This document shows positions 1 through 13,074 of a stretch of 64,000 bases of DNA, piece by piece; the first letter of the stretch is position 1; each line of letters begins with the position of its first letter. The stretch covers positions 121,489 through 185,488 of the forward strand of contig CAMLRL010000001.1 of assembly GCA_946482465.1 (NCBI GenBank). The letters are read 5' to 3'. Source of the DNA: an uncultured Lactobacillus sp. (GTDB lineage Bacteria > Bacillota > Bacilli > Lactobacillales > Lactobacillaceae). The notes beneath the pieces were generated by a model that ran no database searches, had not been told where the DNA came from, and saw only the letters and a program-made list of their open reading frames with translations. Position numbers and translations under genes: made by a program.

Positions 1-2672
1 TGCTCCAAACGCTTTAAAGACTTATTCTTCTCATCTGTATAACTATCATCCGTATATAGATATGGGTCATCTGTTTCAGGTTTCCAAGTTTCAGGTTTCC
101 AAACCGTTTCTTTTCCCTTTGGATCTGTTATGACTGCCTGAACATGAGCCTTAGTACCACCAGGCAGAAGCAGACCAAATATTCCATCACTAGTTACTCC
201 ATCTTCTTTTTCTTTGTAATGTAATACCTGACCACTGATTGTACTCGTACCTTTAGCTGAATCATATGTTACATGAACCGTATTAGGATCTATATCCAAG
301 AAACCACTTGGGTTGGCTGGTTTAAAAGCGATATTGTTGTATCCAGGATTAGTTGGATCAGAGAAAGCAAATTTAATAACTTGTTTGAAAATATCATCAT
401 ACGATGTGCCAGCTCCCTCATTAGCTTTAGCCCATGCATCTAGCATACCTGCAACTTTATCGTATTTTTGTAATATTGCTTGGACCTGTTTATTATTGTC
501 TAATAAAGCTTTCTCTTTATTAGTGAATTTTCTCGTTCCATTCAGAAGTTCTAGATAAGGAACATTCATTTCAACTGAATTTTTACCTGTATTTTCAACT
601 TGCAAAACGTGGAAAGGAGGTAACACAAGTTTCATATCAGGATGTAATTCATCAGGAGTTAAAACCTGACGAACATTAGTAATAGTGATATTGCTTTGAC
701 CAACAATACTAGTCCCATCTGCATGATTTAAATGACAATCCAAGATTAATGATGTAGGGTTATTAACAATTAAGTTTCCCGGTGCATCTACTAAAATAAT
801 ATCTTCTGTACCAGCACCTGTTTTGGCGCCAACAGTTTTATCATCAGTTAATTTAATATTGAACGCACCGTTTTCAACATCTGCGTTACCTTTAATATAA
901 ACAAGCGTACCTGAATAATTACCCATATCATTCCCAACAACATTTAATTGAGAATTGGGATTAATAGTAAAAGAACCTCCATCATAAATTAGGTATCTAT
1001 TATTACCACTATAATTAGCTATATCACCATTGGTTTTGACATTAACTATACCTTGATAATCCTTACCATTTGAATCAGTGCCACTATTAATATTGAACGA
1101 AGAAGAATTACTGTCATTGATGTAAATACCAGTAGCCTGCTTATTATCATAAACACCAGTGTATGCAGAATTACCTGAGTTATCAATGCCAACATTGATA
1201 TTCAATGTTCCTTTAACATCAACTGTATTACTACTACCTCTCATAACAACTGCGAAAATTGTACCAGTATTTTCAGCATTATTTGTTGAAGTGTATTTAC
1301 TCTTATCATAATTGCCAGCAGGATTAAGTGTTACATTTGCTTTTGGCTCCACAGTAACCGCATTATTTGAACCAGCCATTTCTATGACATTTCCACCAAA
1401 TGTTGTTCCTGTAAAAGTACAACCACTTTCAAAATCAATACTGTTATTAGAGCCAGTGAATTCAAAAAGTTGTTGTCTATTGTCTGCATAAGCGCTGTTT
1501 GTTCCATCATGTCTTACATATGGAACGTAGATTGTTTCCGCAATAACATTGCCTTTTATGTGGATTCTTGCACCAGATGTACTATGAACCAATTGTGTTC
1601 CGTGATATTCAACATTCTTAAATGTTACATCACAACCTTTTCTATAGTTGTCAGTTCTGATAACACCATAATCATCACCACTATACAAATTCAAATTTTC
1701 ATAAGTCAAATCCAATGCTTCACTACTAGAAGCTCTTACACACGGATCATATCCATTGAAATCTATTTTTCTACGTTCATTTCCATATGATTTTACCAAG
1801 AGCTTTCTGCCGTATATATATTTATATGAACTATTACTAGATCCATTGTCAGCGTAAATGTCTTGCATAATATCAATCTCAGATATACGTTTAGTCTCAT
1901 CAGGCTGATTTACATTTTTAAAGCATTCATCATTTTTAAAAGCATTGAGAAACTGATTCCAATTATATGCGTGTGCTACGCCATTTACCACAGTTGCATA
2001 GTCACCGGTTTTATCGTCGTTAGCTGTATCATTAGCCAATTTCTTAGCTTCATTAGCTTTTGAATCTTGAGTAGTATCAGTATCTTTACCTGAATTAGTA
2101 GTGTCACCAGTTACATCAGTTGGCAACTTAGTATTGTCAGAGTTGTGATCATCCGAACCAGTTATGTCAGTTGGAGTCTTATCAGTAGTGGTATCTTGAT
2201 TGCCTTCATCTGAGCCAGTTGCAGGAGTAGTTGCACTATTGCCAGTTGAATCAGAAGTTTCCTGTTTGTCCTTATCAGTTTTATCTTTAGCAGTAGTATC
2301 AGTCTTGTCCTTAGAACTGGTATCTTTTACTTCATCAGTCTTTGAGCTTTTTAAGAATGAACTCAAACCTGAAAAAGTTGACAAGTCCGTTTCATTCTTC
2401 TTTTTAGACGCAGCAGCGTCTGCCTTGGTTTTATCCTTAGTACCTGTTTCCTTAGTTCCAGTATTAGAGTTATCCCTGTTCGACTCCTCTGTGACATTTT
2501 GTGATGGATCTATAGTATCAGCTTTTACGCTTTGGCTATTCAGACCAAAGAAAGTAAAACCCAGCAAAACAGAAGCAGCACCAATACTCAATTTACGAAT
2601 TGAGAAGTGGTCCTGCTTGTCCTGCATCTCCATCTTCCTTAATCTTTCATTATAATTATTTTTTCCTAGCAT
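1..2672 (-). CDS. YSIRK-signal surface adhesin with beta-helix (pectate-lyase-like adhesive) domain, 3' end outside window
   Basis: The reading frame is open from ATG at 2672 to the window edge (about 890 codons, no stop), so the C-terminus and any LPXTG anchor lie outside. An SD (GGAAGG) precedes the ATG. Residues 1-55 form a YSIRK-type signal peptide (HFSIRKLSIGAASVLLG, cleavage probably after VKA), which directs secretion at the division septum in Gram-positive cocci and lactobacilli. Residues about 55-230 are a low-complexity Asp/Thr/Ser/Lys linker. From about 240 onward there is a Asn/Gly/Ser-rich stretch with repeated short strands (for example LTYENLNLYSGDDYGVI, GNVIEMAGSNNAVTVEP), typical of a right-handed beta-helix of the pectate-lyase-like adhesive domain class. 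Likely role: wall-anchored adhesion. Family assignment is by pattern; the ligand is unknown. Confidence 0.85.
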   Translation of the reverse strand, partial: MLGKNNYNERLRKMEMQDKQDHFSIRKLSIGAASVLLGFTFFGLNSQSVKADTIDPSQNVTEESNRDNSNTGTKETGTKDKTKADAAASKKKNETDLSTFSGLSSFLKSSKTDEVKDTSSKDKTDTTAKDKTDKDKQETSDSTGNSATTPATGSDEGNQDTTTDKTPTDITGSDDHNSDNTKLPTDVTGDTTNSGKDTDTTQDSKANEAKKLANDTANDDKTGDYATVVNGVAHAYNWNQFLNAFKNDECFKNVNQPDETKRISEIDIMQDIYADNGSSNSSYKYIYGRKLLVKSYGNERRKIDFNGYDPCVRASSSEALDLTYENLNLYSGDDYGVIRTDNYRKGCDVTFKNVEYHGTQLVHSTSGARIHIKGNVIAETIYVPYVRHDGTNSAYADNRQQLFEFTGSNNSIDFESGCTFTGTTFGGNVIEMAGSNNAVTVEPKANVTLNPAGNYDKSKYTSTNNAENTGTIFAVVMRGSSNTVDVKGTLNINVGIDNSGNSAYTGVYDNKQATGIYINDSNSSSFNINSGTDSNGKDYQGIVNVKTNGDIANYSGNNRYLIYDGGSFTINPNSQLNVVGNDMGNYSGTLVYIKGNADVENGAFNIKLTDDKTVGAKTGAGTEDIILVDAPGNLIVNNPTSLILDCHLNHADGTSIVGQSNITITNVRQVLTPDELHPDMKLVLPPFHVLQVENTGKNSVEMNVPYLELLNGTRKFTNKEKALLDNNKQVQAILQKYDKVAGMLDAWAKANEGAGTSYDDIFKQVIKFAFSDPTNPGYNNIAFKPANPSGFLDIDPNTVHVTYDSAKGTSTISGQVLHYKEKEDGVTSDGIFGLLLPGGTKAHVQAVITDPKGKETVWKPETWKPETDDPYLYTDDSYTDEKNKSLKRLE

Positions 2673-2719
2673 ATTTATCCTTCCTAAAAAAGTATGTATG
2701 TTTAGTATGTTCGAATACT

Positions 2720-2748
2720 ATTCTAGAATAGTCAAATATTAATGTCAA
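2720..2748 (-). promoter_or_regulatory. Sigma-A promoter of the adhesin gene
   Basis: On the minus strand TTGACA (2748-2743) and TAGAAT (2725-2720) are separated by exactly 17 bp, about 50 bp upstream of the adhesin ATG. The -10 lies within a 14-bp perfect palindrome, CTATTCTAGAATAG, which could be a repressor site. Confidence 0.75.
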
Positions 2749-3313
2749 TATAATATCTATAACTAATGTTGTATTTATAAATAACTACACAATTTAAATT
2801 GATAAATTTTAAAAAAGAAAAAACGATATATTTGCTAAATATTTTATTAAGCTCTTAATTTTTATGCTAAAAATAACATAATAAAGAGCATTAAAATTGA
2901 CTTTTAAATATTTATCCTGAATATTTTTCAGCTAAAAATAATATAATAATTTTTAAAACTATTTGTATTATGATTACTAAAAACATTAAATTATGCTTTA
3001 TTTTTAAAACTTTTTAGTGATATTAGTAGGGGTTTCGAAAGAATAAAAATTAAGTAGATTTCATAACAAACCAAAAAATTTAAAATAAATCTATACTTTC
3101 ATACTCAAACTTATTCATAAAAATTTAATAACTTGTTTTATTTTTATCTTTAAGAAAACTAATAATAAAAAACGCGCTTCATAACGATTTTTTGAAAATC
3201 TATTTTGCTATTAAAAAATAAATACAAACTATAAAATAATAAATTAGTACCATAATTGTATGAGAAAAAATTATTTTCACTCATAAGGAATTTGGATATT
3301 TGAAATCTCTATC
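2749..3313. other. AT-rich intergenic stretch without recognised genes
   Basis: About 560 bp of very AT-rich sequence between the adhesin promoter and the leader-RNA promoter. No ORF with an SD, no tRNA and no clear terminator hairpin was seen. Confidence 0.6.
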
Positions 3314-3342
3314 TTGACAAATGAAGTCATGCTTAGTAGTAT
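3314..3342 (+). promoter_or_regulatory. Promoter of the structured leader RNA / usp operon
   Basis: TTGACA (3314-3319), 17-bp spacer, TAGTAT (3337-3342); an overlapping TATAAT sits at 3340-3345. Transcription would begin near 3350, about 245 nt before the first start codon, so a long leader is implied. Confidence 0.75.
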
Positions 3343-3349
3343 AATAATT

Positions 3350-3582
3350 GATCTGAGTTGATCGACTAGCTTAATTGTATAAGGTTGACCGGTCAAACAT
3401 AAGACATGCGAGATAGTAAATAACTTTCGAATCGGAATACTATCTTTTGCGATAGGATCCATATTCGTTGCGCTACTTCTCATTTTTTGAACACTGCGGG
3501 TTCAACAAGCATTGTTTTGCTATGTTTCGACGACTCGGATTTCTTGAGAATTTTAGGAAACGGTCTGTTGACCGTTTTTTTT
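3350..3582 (+). ncRNA. Lacto-usp-type leader RNA (candidate 6S-like RNA)
   Basis: A leader of about 230 nt lies between a strong promoter and a Rho-independent terminator, directly ahead of a small hypothetical membrane gene and a universal stress protein gene. That is the published context of the Lacto-usp RNA motif of lactic acid bacteria, which always precedes an operon of a hypothetical gene plus usp and was proposed to be a 6S RNA. The region contains several potential helices, including the perfect 12-bp palindrome TTGACCGGTCAA (3385-3396), which shares the GACCG segment with the terminator stem. The call rests on context plus promoter/terminator architecture; the covariance model was not run. 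Confidence 0.7.
3558..3582 (+). terminator. Terminator at end of the leader RNA
   Basis: AAACGGTC (3558-3565), loop TGTT, GACCGTTT (3570-3577) then a T run. It lies just 13 nt before the downstream ATG, so it either releases a small RNA or attenuates the usp operon. Confidence 0.8.
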
Positions 3583-3594
3583 ATTGGAGTTTTT

Positions 3595-3876
3595 ATGATT
3601 ATCAAAGTTGCTATCATAATTTATTTAGCTGTGTTGCTTTTAACTGCGTATTATCTCTGGCATAATCGCAAGACTCACTTTCTAATATATAACAGCAAGA
3701 ATATTGCTAATTTCAGTTCAATTATGACTGGAACTGCTATCCTACTGGTTATCGAAAGTCTGATAGGAATTTTTCTGGCTTTCCAGTCTAACGAATATCT
3801 TAACCTCATTACCTTGGCACTTAGTACAGTTACTATTTTAATTTTTAGCCTTTTACTTAATCAAAAGGATGATTAA
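3595..3876 (+). CDS. Small hypothetical membrane protein of the usp operon
   Basis: A 93-residue protein with three hydrophobic segments (about 2-22, 42-62, 68-87), so an integral membrane protein of unknown function. The start at 3595 is chosen because GGAG (3586-3589) sits 5 nt upstream and because the longer in-frame reading would run backwards through the terminator hairpin. It ends 44 bp before the usp start and is probably co-transcribed with it. It fits the hypothetical gene that accompanies usp behind Lacto-usp RNAs. No catalytic motif is visible. Confidence 0.75.
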   Translation: MIIKVAIIIYLAVLLLTAYYLWHNRKTHFLIYNSKNIANFSSIMTGTAILLVIESLIGIFLAFQSNEYLNLITLALSTVTILIFSLLLNQKDD

Positions 3877-3920
3877 TTGGACTAAAATTTGGTAAAATAG
3901 TGGTGAGAGAGGTGTTTTTA

Positions 3921-4376
3921 ATGATGAAACAATATCACCGTATTCAAGTTGCAGTTGATGGCTCAAAAGAAGCCGATTTAGCTTTCAAAAAAGCTATCGC
4001 TGCTGCTAAGCGAAACGAAGCTGCTTTGGAAATTTTACATGTCATTGATACTAGATCTTTTCAAAACGTGTCTAGTTTTGATTCCGAGATGGTAGAACAA
4101 GTGTCTAATGATGCTAAAGAAAAACTGCAGAACTACTACAATAAAGCTACAGAAGCTGGGGTTAAGGAAGTTCATTACTCAATTGAATTTGGCTCTCCCA
4201 AAGCAATTATTGCCCATCAGTTTCCGCAAAAGCACCAAATTGATTTAATTGTGTTAGGCGCAACGGGACTTAATGCCGTTGAACGAATATTGATCGGCAG
4301 TGTAACTGAATATGTAACCAGAACAGCAGATTGTGACGTTTTGGTTTGCCGTTCAAATGAAAATCTAACTAAGTAA
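3921..4376 (+). CDS. Universal stress protein, UspA family
   Basis: A 151-residue single-domain Usp. It starts with the beta1 strand and the motif QVAVDGSKEADLAF, and its C-terminal half holds the ATP-binding signature GATGLNAVERILIGSVTEYV (Gx2Gx9GS/T type), so it is likely an ATP-binding Usp that acts in the cytoplasm during stress or energy limitation. An SD-like AGAGAGGTG (3906-3914) precedes ATG 3921; a second ATG follows immediately. An upstream in-frame GTG at 3900 lies before that SD and is less likely. Second gene of the leader-RNA operon, closed by a strong terminator. Confidence 0.9.
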   Translation: MMKQYHRIQVAVDGSKEADLAFKKAIAAAKRNEAALEILHVIDTRSFQNVSSFDSEMVEQVSNDAKEKLQNYYNKATEAGVKEVHYSIEFGSPKAIIAHQFPQKHQIDLIVLGATGLNAVERILIGSVTEYVTRTADCDVLVCRSNENLTK

Positions 4377-4380
4377 AAAA

Positions 4381-4409
4381 GAGCATTTCATCTCTGAAAT
4401 GCTCTTTTT
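4381..4409 (+). terminator. Terminator of the usp operon
   Basis: A perfect 10-bp stem GAGCATTTCA / TGAAATGCTC with loop TCTC and a T5 tail, 5 nt after the usp stop. The A-rich other side could also help end rodA transcription from the opposite strand. Confidence 0.9.
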
Positions 4410-4426
4410 GTGTGTTATTAAAATTT

Positions 4427-5620
4427 TTAAAAGTCTCCTGCCCTACTAAACATGTAGTCTTTATTATGAAACTTCATAGACAAAATCATCCCTATACCAA
4501 TCATATTACCAATTAAGGCTGATCCACCCTGGGAAATAAACGGTAATGGAATACCGGTCAATGGCAAAAGGTCAATACTCATACCGATATTTTCAAAAAC
4601 ATGGAAAAGGATCATCATAATTACGCCTGTCGACACATAAGAATAAAATGCATTCTTAGTATCAAATGTTATCCGGACCATTTGGACTATCAAGTATAAA
4701 TAAAGCAAAATAACTGCTACACTACCGACAAAACCAAATGATTCACCTATTACCGAGTAAACCATATCTGAGCCACGAACTGGTACGTAAACACTTAGAT
4801 TTCCAAAGCCATTACCAAAAATCTGCCCTGATCCAATCGCTTGCATACTCTGCCACAATTGATAGGCTGCTTTAGACGTGTCCGTAGATGGATTCAGCCA
4901 TGACATGATACGAGCAAATTGGTACGGTTGAAAAGAATGACTTAGAATAACTTGACCGCCTGGTGTAGTGACCATAAAAATCACTATTGCACCCATAATT
5001 GCAACTATGATAAACATTGGTGTTATTATCTTCCAAGATATTCCTGAAACAATAATTACCCCACCAACTATAGCGAAAAAGACAAGCATCGTGCCGAAAT
5101 CATTTTGCAATTTTAAAAGTACGGCAATTGGTAGCAACCAAGCAAGCATTTTCCCAATTAAAATCCAATCGTTTTTAATGGTATGAGCAAACTTATCATT
5201 ATGTTCTCGGACAACCCGCGCCAACATCAAGATAAACGCCGGTTTCATGACCTCTGACGGCTGAAAAGAAATTGGTCCTAGCTTAAACCAGCTTTTGGCG
5301 CCGGCATCTGCAGCTATACTGCGATTGTAAAAGAACAAAACCGCAATCAAAAGTACTATTCCTAATCCGTATACATAAGGTGCAATCCGGTAGAGCTGTT
5401 CAGCATCAAATTGAATGACAAAAATCACGATGGCAAATGAAATAATATACCAGAGAGCCTGCATTGCCACAGCCCTTACTGGGCTGCCCATGTGACTGGG
5501 GTCATCAATTGCCGCAAAATAAATGGAATATAGGCCCACTGCTGCTAAAAGCAGCACAGGGAAAACAATATTCCACGCGATGCGATCAAAAAGATTGGTT
5601 TTATTTTGTACTTTGACCAT
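4427..5620 (-). CDS. rodA: RodA, SEDS-family peptidoglycan glycosyltransferase of the elongasome
   Basis: 397 residues with about ten membrane segments. SEDS signatures are present: FQPSEVMKPAFILMLARVV (about 123-141), the NDFGTMLVFF segment, and the C-terminal PLTGIPLPFISQGGSALIG. SEDS proteins polymerise lipid II into glycan strands together with a class B PBP. The family includes FtsW; RodA is preferred because the gene sits in a cluster with mreB and yidD, both linked to lateral wall growth and envelope biogenesis. It is the last gene of that minus-strand cluster, 16 bp after the DUF2969 gene. Confidence 0.93.
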   Translation of the reverse strand: MVKVQNKTNLFDRIAWNIVFPVLLLAAVGLYSIYFAAIDDPSHMGSPVRAVAMQALWYIISFAIVIFVIQFDAEQLYRIAPYVYGLGIVLLIAVLFFYNRSIAADAGAKSWFKLGPISFQPSEVMKPAFILMLARVVREHNDKFAHTIKNDWILIGKMLAWLLPIAVLLKLQNDFGTMLVFFAIVGGVIIVSGISWKIITPMFIIVAIMGAIVIFMVTTPGGQVILSHSFQPYQFARIMSWLNPSTDTSKAAYQLWQSMQAIGSGQIFGNGFGNLSVYVPVRGSDMVYSVIGESFGFVGSVAVILLYLYLIVQMVRITFDTKNAFYSYVSTGVIMMILFHVFENIGMSIDLLPLTGIPLPFISQGGSALIGNMIGIGMILSMKFHNKDYMFSRAGDF

Positions 5621-5636
5621 TAACTATCACAACCTA

Positions 5637-5864
5637 TTATTTTTCATGTAAAGCAAAGTATGAGAGCAAGTCATTAATAATGCTTTCTAAACTTTTAGCA
5701 TACAAGATACTATTGGTTTTGCCTGTCGTAGCACGGTATCGTCCGCTTAACTTTTCAATTACACCAATAGATTTTTTCTGGGGAATAACTACTTCCCATG
5801 TTGGGTTTTCCTTGCCCTTGACTTCGTTAATTTCAACATTAATATTTTCAGGTTTTTTTGACAT
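5637..5864 (-). CDS. DUF2969 family protein
   Basis: A 75-residue soluble protein with the character of DUF2969 proteins of lactobacilli: an N-terminal charged segment, then a compact alpha/beta core (VVIPQKKSIGVIEKL, RYRATTGKTNSILYAKSLES). Function unknown. It lies between yidD (8 bp gap) and rodA (16 bp gap) in the cell-shape cluster, so a link to envelope growth is suggested by position only. Confidence 0.75.
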   Translation of the reverse strand: MSKKPENINVEINEVKGKENPTWEVVIPQKKSIGVIEKLSGRYRATTGKTNSILYAKSLESIINDLLSYFALHEK

Positions 5865-5872
5865 AAATTCTC

Positions 5873-6166
5873 CTACTTCATATTTGGATGAAATTTCTTT
5901 GCAATAATTTCATCTTCATATCTTTCTGGATGAGGATTACGAAATATAGTAAATTTATCTGGTACCGGATCAACACCGCCACGCACAAAAGGATTGCACC
6001 GTAAAATCCGAGCAATACCCATAATTAGTCCTAAAATAGGACCAAATTTAGTTAAAGCGTCGACCATATAGGTCGAGCAAGTCGGATAATATCGGCACGA
6101 TTTTGGCAAAGCCGGAGAAATAAATTTCTGGTAGATTTTAACTAAATAAATTAAAATTTTTCGCAA
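5873..6166 (-). CDS. yidD: YidD, membrane protein insertion efficiency factor
   Basis: 97 residues. It carries the YidD hallmarks: an amphipathic N-terminal helix ([15 protein letters not shown]), the cysteine cluster [10 protein letters not shown], and [13 protein letters not shown]. YidD proteins sit on the inner face of the membrane and assist YidC/Sec insertion. Located 16 bp after mreB and 8 bp before the DUF2969 gene in the same direction. Confidence 0.93.
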   Translation of the reverse strand: MRKILIYLVKIYQKFISPALPKSCRYYPTCSTYMVDALTKFGPILGLIMGIARILRCNPFVRGGVDPVPDKFTIFRNPHPERYEDEIIAKKFHPNMK

Positions 6167-6182
6167 ACCGGGCCTCCAAAAA

Positions 6183-7172
6183 CTAGTGGCGCTGATGTTT
6201 TTCGATATTCTTGAGCAAAATTCCAGTTCCCAGCGCTACGGCTTCAAGTGGATGATCAGCCGTTAACACAGGCACCTTGAGGTAATAAGAAATCAGCTTA
6301 TCAATATTCTTAAGCAATGCTCCACCACCAGTCAGCATGATTCCTCTATCGATGATATCAGCGGAAAGCTCAGGCGGAGTTTTTTCCAAAACTTCTTTGG
6401 TAGCTGCAATAATAGTCATTAAGCCATCGTGCAGTGCCTCTTGAATTTCAGGAGCAGACACCGTTGCTTGTTTAGGCAAACCATCAACTACATCACGACC
6501 ACGTACTGTGATAGTTTCGTTTTTATCTGGTTCAAAAGCACTACCAATTTCAATTTTAATTTGTTCAGCTGTGCGAGAACCTATCAGTAAATTATGTTTG
6601 TTCTTAATGTAAGAAACAACTGCCTGATTCATATGATCACCGGCATAGCGCAGTGATTGACTCGTAACTATCTCACCCATTGATAAAACAGCAATATCGG
6701 TAGTACCACCACCAATATCGATTACAATGTTTCCTTGAGGTTTGAAAATATCAAGGCCCGCACCAACAGCAGCAACTTTAGGCTCAAAATCAAGGTAGAC
6801 TTTGCCTCCACCAGACTTTTCAGCAGCCTGAATAATTGCTTTCTGTTCAATTGATGTTACTCCTGTAGGAGCACAAATTAAAATATTTGGCTTGGACATG
6901 AAGCCTTTAACGTTTAATTTTTCAATAAAGTAGGACAGCATTGCCTCTGTGATATCAAAATCTGCTATCACGCCATTTTTTAAAGGACGAATTACTCTGA
7001 TGTTACCAGGGGTCCGCCCTACCATCTTATAAGCTTCTGTTCCAACAGCTACCACTTTATTTGTACTTGTATTAACAGCAACAACTGAAGGCTCATTTAA
7101 AACAATTCCCTTACCGGAAACGTTAATAAGCACATTAGCTGTTCCTAAATCTATTCCTATATCTCGTGCCAC
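6183..7172 (-). CDS. mreB: MreB/Mbl-type actin homologue, rod shape determination
   Basis: 329 residues of the MreB family with its nucleotide-binding motifs: phosphate-1 [13 protein letters not shown], phosphate-2 [17 protein letters not shown] and the C-terminal adenosine motif [14 protein letters not shown]. MreB filaments under the membrane guide the elongasome containing RodA, encoded in the same cluster. Length is slightly below the usual 330-345. Whether the right name is MreB, Mbl or MreBH cannot be decided by eye. Confidence 0.93.
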   Translation of the reverse strand: MARDIGIDLGTANVLINVSGKGIVLNEPSVVAVNTSTNKVVAVGTEAYKMVGRTPGNIRVIRPLKNGVIADFDITEAMLSYFIEKLNVKGFMSKPNILICAPTGVTSIEQKAIIQAAEKSGGGKVYLDFEPKVAAVGAGLDIFKPQGNIVIDIGGGTTDIAVLSMGEIVTSQSLRYAGDHMNQAVVSYIKNKHNLLIGSRTAEQIKIEIGSAFEPDKNETITVRGRDVVDGLPKQATVSAPEIQEALHDGLMTIIAATKEVLEKTPPELSADIIDRGIMLTGGGALLKNIDKLISYYLKVPVLTADHPLEAVALGTGILLKNIEKHQRH

Positions 7173-7253
7173 AATAATCCTCCATCATATTCAATGTATA
7201 TTTTACCATAAAGATTTTAAGTTTGTGGGCGACTTTACCCGCTTTACCAAGTC

Positions 7254-7484
7254 TTAAAAGAAATTGCTCAGTTGCATAGAAGTGTCAATTAAGGTAATGA
7301 AGAAATTACCCACTAGAAAACCTAAGGCAATAGCCGCAAAAATTAGAAACAGCTGGGCTTCAAATACTTTATTCTTACGAATTATGTTTTCAATACGTAC
7401 GCTTTTCATGATTTGAAACGACAAGCCAATCGTAATTAAATAAATTATTATACTAATTAAGGCATGAACGCCAAGTTGAAACAT
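7254..7484 (-). CDS. DUF1146 family small membrane protein
   Basis: 76 residues with two membrane segments (about 5-23 and 46-66), matching DUF1146 (YwzB-like) proteins that commonly follow the atp operon in Firmicutes. The start at 7484 (MFQLGVHAL) is used rather than the longer frame, because the extra 32 residues read through the atp terminator hairpin. Function unknown. Confidence 0.8.
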   Translation of the reverse strand: MFQLGVHALISIIIYLITIGLSFQIMKSVRIENIIRKNKVFEAQLFLIFAAIALGFLVGNFFITLIDTSMQLSNFF

Positions 7485-7513
7485 ATTTTTTCTCACTTTT
7501 CTTAAGTCACAAT

Positions 7514-7546
7514 AAAAGCGGACACACAAAGTAGTGCATCCGCTTA
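7514..7546 (-). terminator. Terminator of the atp operon
   Basis: On the minus strand AAGCGGATGCAC pairs with GTGTGTCCGCTT (12 bp including two G-T pairs) and is followed by TTTATT, 12 bp after the atpC stop. Confidence 0.85.
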
Positions 7547-7557
7547 AAACTTTAATT

Positions 7558-7995
7558 CTATTTGTCTGAGTTGTAAACACTTATTCTGTTTATTGCCCTT
7601 CTTAATGCAACTTGTGCCCTTTCAAGAGACTTCTGGTCATGCTCTGCTTGAGCCTTCTTCAAGGCATTTTGAGCACGTTCCCTAGCAGCCTTAGCTCGAG
7701 ACACATCAATATTACCGGCACGTTCTGCGCTATCAGCAATGATTGTAGCTACATTATTGGAAAATTCAAAGTAACCGCCACTGACTGCAATATGGTTAAC
7801 CACATTGTTCATTTCACGGCTTCTCTTAACCTTAATTTCACCAATTGCAAGTGGAGTCAAAATCGGCAAGTGATTATACATGACCGAGCGTTGACCATCT
7901 ATTGCTCGCATTTCGACAATGCTGGAATGGTGGGAAAAAATCAGACCATCAGGAGTTACAATATTTACCATAAAAAGTTTTTCTGGATCTGCCAT
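7558..7995 (-). CDS. atpC: F1 ATP synthase epsilon subunit
   Basis: 145 residues. The N-terminal beta-sandwich ([15 protein letters not shown]... [15 protein letters not shown]) is followed by the C-terminal two-helix domain rich in Ala/Arg ([17 protein letters not shown]), which in this family inhibits ATPase activity. Last gene of the operon, 11 bp after atpD and just before the terminator. In fermentative lactobacilli the enzyme mainly hydrolyses ATP to export protons and hold cytoplasmic pH. Confidence 0.97.
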   Translation of the reverse strand: MADPEKLFMVNIVTPDGLIFSHHSSIVEMRAIDGQRSVMYNHLPILTPLAIGEIKVKRSREMNNVVNHIAVSGGYFEFSNNVATIIADSAERAGNIDVSRAKAARERAQNALKKAQAEHDQKSLERAQVALRRAINRISVYNSDK

Positions 7996-8006
7996 TTGAC
8001 ATCACC

Positions 8007-9464
<1,458 letters not shown>

Positions 9465-9468
9465 TTAA

Positions 9469-10431
9469 TTATTTCAAAGCATTAGCACCACTGACAATTT
9501 CAGTAATTTCAGTAGTGATTTCTGCTTGTCTTGCACGGTTTAATTTAGTAGTTAAACTCGAAACCAAATCGTCAACGTTATCCGTAGCACTCTGCATCGC
9601 AGTCATTGAGCTAGCGTGTTCAGCAGTCTTGGCATCCAGAATTGCGCCGTAAATAGTTGAACGGGCATATTGAGGAATTAATGTAGTTAAGACAGCATTA
9701 ACGTTTGGCTCGATATCGTATTCTAAATCTTTATGTGCTTCAGCTTCTTTGACACCAATATCAATATCGACAATTGGCAACATTTTTTCAACCCGAAATG
9801 CAGATGACAAAGAGTTAATATGGTGAGTATAACAAACATATAACTCATCATATACGCCATTCAAATACATTTTGATCGCAGTTGAAACAATTGGTAAAAC
9901 TTCATCAAAGGTCGGCACGTCACTAATATTGTCATTTTCATAGACAACATTCAGATTATTTTTCTTGAAAAAGTCAGCCCCAACAGACCCTACAGCCAGA
10001 ACTTTGATATCTTTATGTTCAGCGCGAGAGTCTTCAAATAATCCCATCATGTTTTTAATGACAGCACTATTATAGGAACCAACTAAACCACGGTCACCAG
10101 TGATGACTAAATAACCTGTGGAATTAACCTTTTTACGTGCTTGAACCATATCGGAAACAATACCTAAGCCGAAAACATTTTCGTAATCGATTTTGCTAAT
10201 GCTCTCATTGTCGATTGCCACATTTGCCTTATGCAAGTGGTTTACAACCTCGGCACTCATTAAACGCGATAAAGTTTGCCGCACATGATCATTATAAATC
10301 GTGTAGCCTTTATCCCGTTTTTCCGTTTGGTTCAACTTTGACGCGGAAACCATTCTCATGGCTTCAGTGATTTTACCAGTTTGCTTAACTGAAGCAATTT
10401 TTCTCTTCAACGCAAGTAAAGATGCAGGCAT
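9469..10431 (-). CDS. atpG: F1 ATP synthase gamma subunit
   Basis: 320 residues, the central rotor shaft. The conserved N-terminal coiled-coil start ([25 protein letters not shown]) and C-terminal coiled-coil ([38 protein letters not shown]) are intact. At 320 residues it is longer than the B. subtilis protein, as in other lactobacilli. 11 bp after atpA. Confidence 0.98.
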   Translation of the reverse strand: MPASLLALKRKIASVKQTGKITEAMRMVSASKLNQTEKRDKGYTIYNDHVRQTLSRLMSAEVVNHLHKANVAIDNESISKIDYENVFGLGIVSDMVQARKKVNSTGYLVITGDRGLVGSYNSAVIKNMMGLFEDSRAEHKDIKVLAVGSVGADFFKKNNLNVVYENDNISDVPTFDEVLPIVSTAIKMYLNGVYDELYVCYTHHINSLSSAFRVEKMLPIVDIDIGVKEAEAHKDLEYDIEPNVNAVLTTLIPQYARSTIYGAILDAKTAEHASSMTAMQSATDNVDDLVSSLTTKLNRARQAEITTEITEIVSGANALK

Positions 10432-10442
10432 AAAGCTACCTC

Positions 10443-12516
<2,074 letters not shown>

Positions 12517-12517
<1 letters not shown>

Positions 12518-13029
12518 TATTTATTCAGCCCCTTAATGAATTGATCGACTAAATCTTTTTGGTCATCAGCAGATAAATTCTTCGCAATTACTTTTTCCGC
12601 AATCGTCACAGAAATATCTGCAACTTGTGCACGAGCTTCATCTAACGCATCAGCTTTTGCTTGTGCAGCATCGGCTTTTGCCTTTTCATGAATTGAAGCA
12701 GCATTATTATTAGCCTCTGCCACAATCTGCGTACTTGTTTTTTCCGCATTTGCTTTTGCGTCAGTAAGTATTTGCGTTGCTTCTTGTCTTGAATTCTTCA
12801 AGGCAGCTTCACGCTCATTAGCCAAAACTTCGGCCTTTTTGCGATTGTCTGCAGCTGAATCAAGATCATTGATTACCTTTTGGCGTCTTTTTTCCATCAT
12901 GTCGGAAACAGGTCCCCACGCATAATGTTTAACCAAAATAAGTAAAATTGCAAAAACAATTAAATACCAGATAGTATTACCCAGATAAATATGACCTGCC
13001 GAGGCTGCAAATAAAATTTGAAATGTCAT
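12517..13029 (-). CDS. atpF: Fo ATP synthase b subunit (stator stalk)
   Basis: 170 residues: one N-terminal membrane helix ([18 protein letters not shown]) followed by a long, charged, Ala-rich coiled-coil, as expected for subunit b. Overlaps atpH by one base and lies 45 bp after atpE. Confidence 0.97.
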
Positions 13030-13074
13030 TTACTGCCCTTCTCTCTTTTATCTAAATTGTTTTAAATAAAAAAA

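Noticed and set aside
2200-2655. Plus-strand ORF opposite the adhesin start
   Set aside because: Shadow of the repetitive Asp/Thr/Ser linker of the adhesin; Ser/Val/Leu-rich translation is the antisense of that linker.
3277-3483. 68-residue minus-strand ORF between the adhesin and usp genes
   Set aside because: It lies antisense to the leader-RNA promoter and RNA, has no SD and no protein-like composition.
3350-3582. T-box or classical metabolite riboswitch reading of the usp leader
   Set aside because: No T-box AGGGTGGNACCGCG core is present and the downstream genes are not metabolic.
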